Assembly (NCBI GenBank): GCA_006538405.1
Contig: BJKQ01000017.1
Location: forward strand, 186,001 to 250,000
DNA from: Hansfordia pulvinata
Taxonomy: Eukaryota > Ascomycota > Sordariomycetes > Xylariales
DNA: 64,000 nt
Reading direction: 5' to 3'
Under the pieces are notes generated by a model, which was given only the letters and a program-made list of their open reading frames with translations, ran no database searches and was not told the origin of the DNA. Positions 56,908 through 64,000 of this stretch are shown in pieces; within the stretch, counting starts at the first letter, position 1, and every line of letters begins with the position of its first letter. Made by a program: the position numbers and the translations under genes.

Positions 56908-59900
56908 CGTGTGAGTCAGGAACGATAGCCATGTCTAGGGGGGACCGACAAGGGGACGGCTCTAACCTGCCCCGGAGCCACTGGGCTGACCTTCGAGTCG
57001 TGAAGACTTCACGAGCATTCCAGTCGTCGTACAGATTCCGTAGTTGATGATGACGGCGCCGCATGCATCATGACCTGCCACGAAATTGCTTCACCACCTT
57101 GAGTTTCTGTGTGACCAGTCCCTCAGCGCCGGGATCCCGCATCGTAGCACCCAAACACCTGCTAAGCCTGCATTGGCTACTGGACCTCGGCGGGGCAGAC
57201 AAGAAGGCCTGGGGTAGCAACCCGCTTTCTTTACTTTTCGAAATCTTCATAGCACGGCCAGGCTTGGGCGAGCACATCACGTGGGGCGACGATCATGGTG
57301 ATGTCGACGATGATACCACGGTGATGAGCAGTTGTTGTCGGAGAGACGGCGCCCAGTCTGGCCTGCTTCTTTCCGGTCATGAGTCGGGGGAAATGAATCT
57401 CGGACTGTATTATATCTTCATCTGGCCGGCCGGGCGCCGAACCCGCATTCACATATCCGAAAGGCGACTCTTGAGAGACCAGAGAGAGAAACAGGAGACC
57501 TACCTGTTGTGGTGGCCTCACCTGTGACAAGACGCGACACCGTGGGACCAGCCCAATTGCGCCGCAATGACTCTGGGCAACTCTGAGCCGGCTGAGCCCG
57601 GGAGTTGTAGCTATGCCGACATGAGATAGTGTCATGTGCTTTACGGTGTTTTTCAGATTGGCAGCGCCGCGATCAGGCACGCCACACTGCTCCGCGCCGC
57701 AAATGCAGACAGATACTCGTAGGTAGATGCAGAACAGCCCAGATCATGCACCGTCATCAAAGGGCGAATAGAGTTTCGTGCTAGATAGCCGAACGTGCGG
57801 GAGTCCCTGCGGTAGGTTTCGGGATACATCAAATGGGCTGTGCGTCTGGTCGGGCCGGCCCCCGTTTCCTCAAGGTACGGCTGGCGCGTTACACAGGGTG
57901 ACGAGTGCGCCCGATGGACGCCCGGCCCTTGTCTAGAACATCGCCAGCTGAATCGAAGCAGAGGGGAAGCCGCCAACCGGAGAGTCCATGAGGAGATTTG
58001 CAGGCTGGCCAGACTGAAGCAAACCATCTCGATGCATTATCGTAGAGCGGAAATCGAGAGAACCGACGCTGGCGAGTATGCAGAGACCGGGGCCGATGTT
58101 GCAGCGACGCTGCGGTGCGCACGCCTCTCGATAGATAACAGGAACGCAAACACCACCTCGTACAGCCTGCCTTGTCGCCATCCGTCATGTTCGCATCGGC
58201 GAATGGCACCACGCAGCTGGCGGGGCACGGCAGGGGGGTCAACGGGAACATGAGAGGCTTTGAGCTAGAGGCGCCATTAAACGCCGAGATGGCTCGTGTG
58301 GACACGAGTACTCCGTACTCATTCATAGTCGTCGATGCCGCCGGCCAAGCCGCGTGATACGGACGTGGCGTGCGCCGAACCCGGTCCGTCGGACTGTCAT
58401 GGCGATCCCCCCATCCCTCTGCTGCAGCTGAGCCCTCCCGCCTCGGCGGACAAGTCGGCCTAGGATCACGGAGGGTTTGGGCCTCGTGTGCCGCTGCGAC
58501 TGACTGACTGACATGGTCCGCGACGGCTGTCCTCTACCACCCTGAGGTGATGAGGCAGAGCCGCACAGCTGCGACTGGCAAACGAGGTTCGTGCGGACTG
58601 ACTTCTGGGGGTAGAGTTTGCGCAAGGACGTAGGCCGGACACGCAACTGAGGTGATGCGCTCGTATGCGACGCTGCCAAGGGGTTATGTCGGCGTCTTTT
58701 GACGAGGGTTGGCGGCTGCGACGTCAATAGGACCGGGCCCGGGCCCTCCTTGGCGGGGGTCTTGTCGTCGAGTCGAGGCAGGCGAGGGACCCCTTTCGCA
58801 AGGTGGCGAGTGACGAGTTGCGTCTACGGAACGCTCGTAAGCCAGACATAATAGTGGAGCTAGAGCCCAGCGTGGCCGCCAACGAGAAGCAGCAACCGAC
58901 GCCTGTTCGGTACGAGAGTTCGAGTCTTCGTAGAGGACGGACGGGCTGCATCAGCCGCCTTTTCCGGGCCACTACAAGCATGTGTGTTCGTGGGAGTACG
59001 GATAACGATGCCGTGGCGATGGTGTGCTAAGCAGGGCTGGGGACGCGGCCAGGTATTCGTCGGATACCTCGCATTGTCTGGTGCATGGCGGCAGGCCCCA
59101 GAATTGTACTCGTACAGAGCAGCACTGCAACATCGAGACCGATCAGCATGAACGTACGAAAAGGTCGGAACAGTGCGTGAGAGGGGGCGACGAGGTCGTC
59201 GGCAGGGAGCAGAGCGGTCGTGGCTGTATGAACGCCTCTGGTGATGCAGGGGTCGGATTCATGGCTGTGTCCATGTCGAAGGTCTGTATGTGCGAGTACT
59301 CCTATCTGTGGCAGGCGGCGTGCCGGGCTGGGCTGGACTTGACGATATTTGCCGTTCGTACTGTACGCTGGCTCGGCGGCGGCGGCGGCGGCATCTCCCA
59401 TGATGCGCCCCTTCTTTCTTTTTATTGAAAGGTTCGTCATTTTCTCTCTGCCCTACTTTGCTTTTGTCGGGCCGGTTATTTTAGCTGGCTCAAACCGGCC
59501 CGGCGGGGCGTGCGTGGCTGGCACGTCTGGCACGGCAAGCACGAGCGGGAATTCGCACTACGAGAACACTACGGGCAGGCACTCAGGCACTCGCGAAACC
59601 TTCATCAGTGGAAGCCGCCAGAGCTTTTAAGCAAGCTTCACCGGGACCAGCATAGGCAGTCTCGTAGTTGGACAGCTCAGCACCCCGGGCGCACTGCCCC
59701 ACCAGCCCGAAGTCCCTCCAGGGCTGCCCTTACCGACGACGACGCTGCCCCGCGGATCCCGCTGGTGGAGGTACTCGCAAAGCAGGATGGCCGGAGCGGT
59801 ACTTACAGCCACCTGGGTACTCCACTAGGCTACGAGTACTGGGTACTCGTACTCGTCCCCGGAGAACATTGGGTCGCTCGGACCACTCGCACCCACGAGG

Positions 59901-60100
59901 TTGGTTCCTGGCACGCGGCAAGGGCTCACAGTCGGCAATTTCGGGAGTGCTGATGAATGATGCTGCTACCTCGTTTGGTGTCCGCGCCTGGGAAAGAGCC
60001 AAGCATCGCACCGGTAAGGAAGACGGCAGAAGCGCTGCCTGTGGTCTCTTGCTCAAGCGGGTACTCGTGTGATGGCTTGAGAGCTGGCCGACCTGGAATC

Positions 60101-60114
60101 TACTCGTACGAGTG
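60101..60114. repeat. Near-perfect TACTCGTACGAGTA palindrome
   Basis: Thirteen of fourteen positions match the palindrome found exactly at 19075-19088. Confidence 0.8.
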
Positions 60115-61214
60115 CCTTGCTCGGTTAGCCGAAGATGATACCAAGACTGAAAATAATAATTGATCGCAATGTCAGCCTTGGGGCACTCCCAAATCTCTGT
60201 CAAATCACCGTCATCAGACTGGCGAGAAAAAGCCAACAGCGTCCCCCACCCCGGGCTAGCCAAAGCCCCACTATGCGCCCCTGGTGCGCGACCTGCAAGC
60301 CTTTTAATTGGCCTGTGCCGAACCCTTCATCAGGGTTTTTGGGTCGCCACCAGCCCCGGACCAGACAGGCTAGCTGCCAACCTATTTAGCCCAACCGCGT
60401 ACAAGACCCGGTGCTTCTAGCAGCCCAGCGTTACTGTGAGGGGCTGTCGCTCGAGCCCGGAAAGAGACCATCACGAGCATCTTTCCACTGCGAGGTTCCG
60501 TACCCCAGAGGGGTTTCAACCGACCCCAGAATGGCAGCGGCCATCTGGTGAGGCTGGTTCCTGCATTTGGCTGGAGACTGTCATCCCAAGTCAAGTCAGC
60601 TGCTATGAGGTATGTGTAGGTAAGGTAGGGTTGTGCTTCTCTCCAGATTGATCACCCACACCCTCCTTCTACCCCGTGCTAATAAGCCACGCAGGAGATA
60701 ACCAATTACCACTCCCCGAAGACCCCCCCTACCTCCAGGCCAGACACGGGGCGAGACGAGAGGGCTCATCATTTGGTGACAGACAGGACCCCTGGCCAGT
60801 TCAGGAGGATTTCAGGCCGATTCCGCTGTCTCGCCTGCAAGAGGTCATAGCCACATTGAGCCACCCGCATCTAATCGTGTCCACCCAGAGACTTGCAAAG
60901 GTATGTCTCGCCAGTAGCAGGCGGCAGCACACCTCCTTCGTCTGAATGGCACAAATGGGCACCCGCTCGTGGATCTACGTGCTCGTAGCGCCTGGGACGG
61001 CTCCAGATCCCGTACAGATCCGTGCTGCTAGTTACGACGACTTCTCCACGCCGCCAGCCCACCCCGAGGAAATGATGGGCATCAAGGGATTCCATTGTCA
61101 TCAGCGCCGCCCCGGCCTGAACCGCACGTAAGCACAGTGTTTTCATCTCGTCTGATGGAGGCACAACTCCAGCCACCGTGCCACCCAGAACTTTGCGGCG
61201 GTGCCCGGACGCCT

Positions 61215-61232
61215 CCCCCCCCCCCCCCCCCC
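61215..61232. repeat. 18-base C homopolymer
   Basis: An uninterrupted C run in a non-coding stretch. Confidence 0.9.
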
Positions 61233-63083
61233 AAATGTCCCCACGTTCTACCGGTGAGGCCGGCGACGATCGTCGCAATAGCCACGCCAAAGACTCGTGC
61301 GTCTGGCTTCGCAGCTGCGTTTCCCGTCAGTAGATACTCGCGGTGACCTTGTGCTGCCACTACAAGTATGCGTACGAGCAAGGTACTCGTACGGACAGCC
61401 CACCTGCTAAGGCCCCGGAGCTGTCTCTTCACCGACACAACGCGCAACATCCATGAGCCACCTGTGCATACAGACACTGCACGCGAAGCGTGCGTGGCAC
61501 CCCAGTTGAGGCCTCGCTCGTCAAGGCTCCCGCCTTTTCTCGCAGCGCCAACATTAATAAGTGCATAAGAGTACTCGCAGACTCCTTCGAGACGTGCTGG
61601 CGCAGACGGAACCAGAGACGGGACAGGGCCTACGAATACTTGTACTGATCAGTGGAAGTGCTGGCCACCGACCCGTACGAGTTCCTCGTCTGACCTTCAG
61701 AGTTGATAATTCAGTCCATGGAGTGGAATGACCGGGCACGTGTACGAGTACCTTGACAGTCAGCCCTGGAACGGTCTGTGATGTAAACCTCTCGTCGAGA
61801 CTCTCGACCCCAGACAGGTAGGTAGCAGGTTGTTTGCAAAACCATTGGAGGTAAAACCAAGTAATCGAATCGAATACCTCAAGTACATAGACCTATACGT
61901 ATCCGCCGTCCATCCAATGTCTGGACATCTTGGAAGATGCCTGGATGCACAGTGGAGAGGGGCAGGTATCTGTCTGTACCTACCTATATAGGGTGCCTCA
62001 CCTAAGGAGGCACGGGAGGGTGCGACGGGAGTAATAATTCGCAACTTTGGACTGGACGCACCCTGGAAGGGGCTACCATAGTGAGTGTATAGGTACCTAA
62101 TGAGGTACCGAACTCTCCTGCGGTCGAGCCATCCATCAGACAGCCATCACCGCTCTTCTCCCCCATCCACTCTCCACTCCATTCGCGTCCGAGTCTCCCC
62201 ATTGTCAGATCGGCTGCGGAGGCACCTACGAGTATTCGTACATGTGTGTGCATCACCGACGACGCACCGTCAATTGGTCCCTCCATCAGCGATAGACTGA
62301 CGAGTGAGTGAGCTAGCTGTCGGCATCAGAATCACCAGGCTCAGTTCCCCGCTCCCAACTTTCGCAGTCGATCACTCGCCTCGCCGGGTCCTCCCACGAC
62401 ACCGACCCCGGTGCTTCTACTCTTCCAGGCACGCCTCCGTCCTTGCCTGCCTTGTATTGATTGGTTCTTACCGGGCTGGCCGGGACCCATCCGCTACTGC
62501 GACCCATCTATCGCCAGCCGCTCGGCCAGACAGCACTACTCGTACATGTGCGGAGGAGGAGCACGAGTAGGTACCTCTCGCACAAGCACCCGCGCACTCG
62601 CCAAACGCACTGGTCGCTCGTCCTGCCCAGCAGCACTCGCACCACCACTCGCACTTCAATCGGGTTGTGCCTGGACTCCTGCTGCGTGACCCTCGCCAAC
62701 GCTGCCGTCCACATCCACATCCGCCATCCCCGTCCGTACGGTGCCTGCGCTCCGTGTCATCATGGTGCCGTGAGCCTCTTCACCCACTCGTCACACCCCA
62801 GCCCGCCGAACGCGCCTGTTTCCGACCACCCGCTGCCGTCGCTGCCGTCGCTGCCGTCGCCCACAATCCCCCGTTTCGTGTCAGCCTGTCTCTCCGCCCG
62901 CGACCGTCAGCTGACCTCCACCATCACCACCCTTCCCATCCCACACGGCGACAGCTCCGCCGCACAAATCCCCGATTCTGGCGGCCGCCCTGACGGTCAT
63001 CTCCTTAGACCGTCCGTACGAGATCCCGCCTTGCCCTGCCGCGCCGTCCCCGACTTGCCGCCGCTTGCTGGCTGCCGACCGCC

Positions 63084-64000
63084 ATGCACACCCACCAGTC
63101 CTACGGGGAGGATACCCTCCTCCCCAATGACCCCGGCTTGCTCCCATTCGACGAATTCGAGTTCATCAACGACGAAGAGGATCAGCCGTCCTTGTTCAAC
63201 TCCTACGGTCTCTTCTCCGGAAACCCCAACGACAGCACATTCTGCGATCCAAAGGCTCTGCTCGGCGACCCTCCGCAGACGCAGCAGCCCGTCTTTCCGA
63301 ACCTCGTCGCCGGCGTCCCTCCCCCATCCCACCGGGGCAGCAGCTCCTCTTCGTCCCACGAGACCACAGATTCCTCCTCGTCGAACAATGCGAATGATGC
63401 CGCTGGTGATGTCATGATATTGGACCACCAGAACATCGACCTCGACCTCGCACCAGCCAACGCCGGAGCCATGTTGAACCACGATATGTCGGGTGCTAAT
63501 GAAGACCTCCATGAGATGTTTGATTTCGACAGCGCCTCTAGGAGCCCTAGTCCACCCCAGTTTGCGAATGTTAATGTCACGACGTCGCCCAAGCCCAAGA
63601 AGAAGAGGAGCAAGGGTCAATCCAAAGCGCGCTTCAACCCCAACGTTCGTTCCCTTGTCGGCCGGAGGACGAGCGCATTGCTGACCTTGTCCCAGTACTC
63701 CATCGTGCAGCCCATAAATGGCCTCGAAAATAACCCCCGAGGGAACTCACGCCAGGGTCTGAAATGTCCTACAGCCAATCAGGCTCGCCATCCGGTCAAT
63801 TTCACACGCCACCTCCCGAACGCCAACCCTTTATTTTCGGCAGTCTCAACGGCCTTCCTGCGGGGGCTCAAGTCCCATTGCACCAGAGTTCCAATCGCAC
63901 CAGTCCAGCGCAGTTGACATCCAGACAGAAGGGCGCTTCGCAAAAGAATGGCTCTTCTCGGCCTCATCCGAAAACCTCGGCCAACTCCCTACCGAAAATC
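63084..64000 (+). CDS. 3'-truncated serine-rich, probably nuclear protein
   Basis: It starts at ATG 63084 in a GCCATGC context and is cut by the window end. The first 120 codons are acidic and rich in Ser, Asn, Asp and Pro, like an activation or disordered region, with FDEFEFINDEEDQ near the start. A basic cluster KPKKKRSKGQSK (about residues 172-183) looks like a nuclear localisation signal. A 51-base intron at 63645-63695 (GTTCGT donor, CTGACC branch, CCCAG acceptor) is likely but keeps frame either way. At the C5 run 63734-63738 the frame breaks by -1; beyond it a new open frame (ELTPGSEMSYSQSGSPSG onward) runs to the window end. I infer a transcription-related protein from the composition and basic signal only. 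I do not recognise a DNA-binding domain in the visible part. Confidence 0.6.

Larger units (their letters stand above)
54364..63083. other. Gene-poor 8.7 kb region
   Basis: No gene is supported. Open frames on both strands lack codon bias and domains. The stretch contains (GA)n at 56883-56907, C18 at 61215-61232, and many TACTCGTA/ACGAGTA words (near 57715, 59105, 59820-59850, 60101-60114, 61365-61390, 61740 and 62228). The last kilobase is C/T-rich and probably the leader of the next gene. Confidence 0.4.

Overview
The window is nuclear DNA of a filamentous ascomycete, most probably a Sordariomycete. Genes carry short GT-AG introns of about 48-120 bases with CTAAC/CTGAC-like branch points. 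Coding exons are strongly GC-rich at third positions. Protein families (VTC4, Cdc24, Ypt4-like Rab, Mrp10, HET domain, siderophore MFS transporter, Pns1-type choline-transporter-like protein) are those of Pezizomycotina. One AT-rich inverted-repeat element looks RIP-mutated. I cannot name the species.

Layout. 1-3.2 kb: 3' part of a low-complexity gene, a U2 snRNA on the minus strand with a TATA box, and a small six-cysteine secreted protein. 6.0-8.4 kb: vtc4, three exons. 8.9-9.2 kb: an 84-residue one-helix membrane protein. 9.2-23.6 kb: gene-poor, with microsatellites, short palindromes and a TA-flanked inverted-repeat element at 17.14-18.10 kb. 23.6-27.0 kb: cdc24, five exons. 28.4-32.6 kb: what reads best as a single gene joining CyanoVirin-N homology (CVNH) lectin repeats to a HET domain. 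34.4-35.7 kb: a DUF6601-like membrane protein with a broken frame. 37.1-40.4 kb: three secreted proteins, one a serine-protease-like protein that appears to lack its catalytic residues. 43.0-43.4 kb: mrp10. 46.3-48.2 kb: a siderophore transporter with two perfect ATCTGATAA GATA-factor sites upstream. 48.8-51.2 kb: a Pns1-type transporter. 53.5-54.4 kb: a Rab GTPase. 54.4-63.1 kb: gene-poor. 63.1 kb to the end: a serine-rich nuclear-looking protein, cut by the window.

Two points matter most. First, the CVNH and HET open frames join exactly in frame across a 119-base intron whose donor overlaps the CVNH stop codon, which predicts a 1337-residue lectin-HET protein. Second, at least five plus-strand coding frames (cdc24 three times, the siderophore transporter, the protease-like gene, the last gene, and probably the DUF6601-like gene) break by -1 at a run of C. 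This looks like systematic loss of one C in homopolymers, not pseudogenisation. Functionally the window is a set of unrelated housekeeping genes (polyphosphate synthesis, polarity, mitochondrial ribosome, vesicle traffic) separated by gene-poor stretches, with accessory loci (CVNH-HET, secreted proteins) between them.
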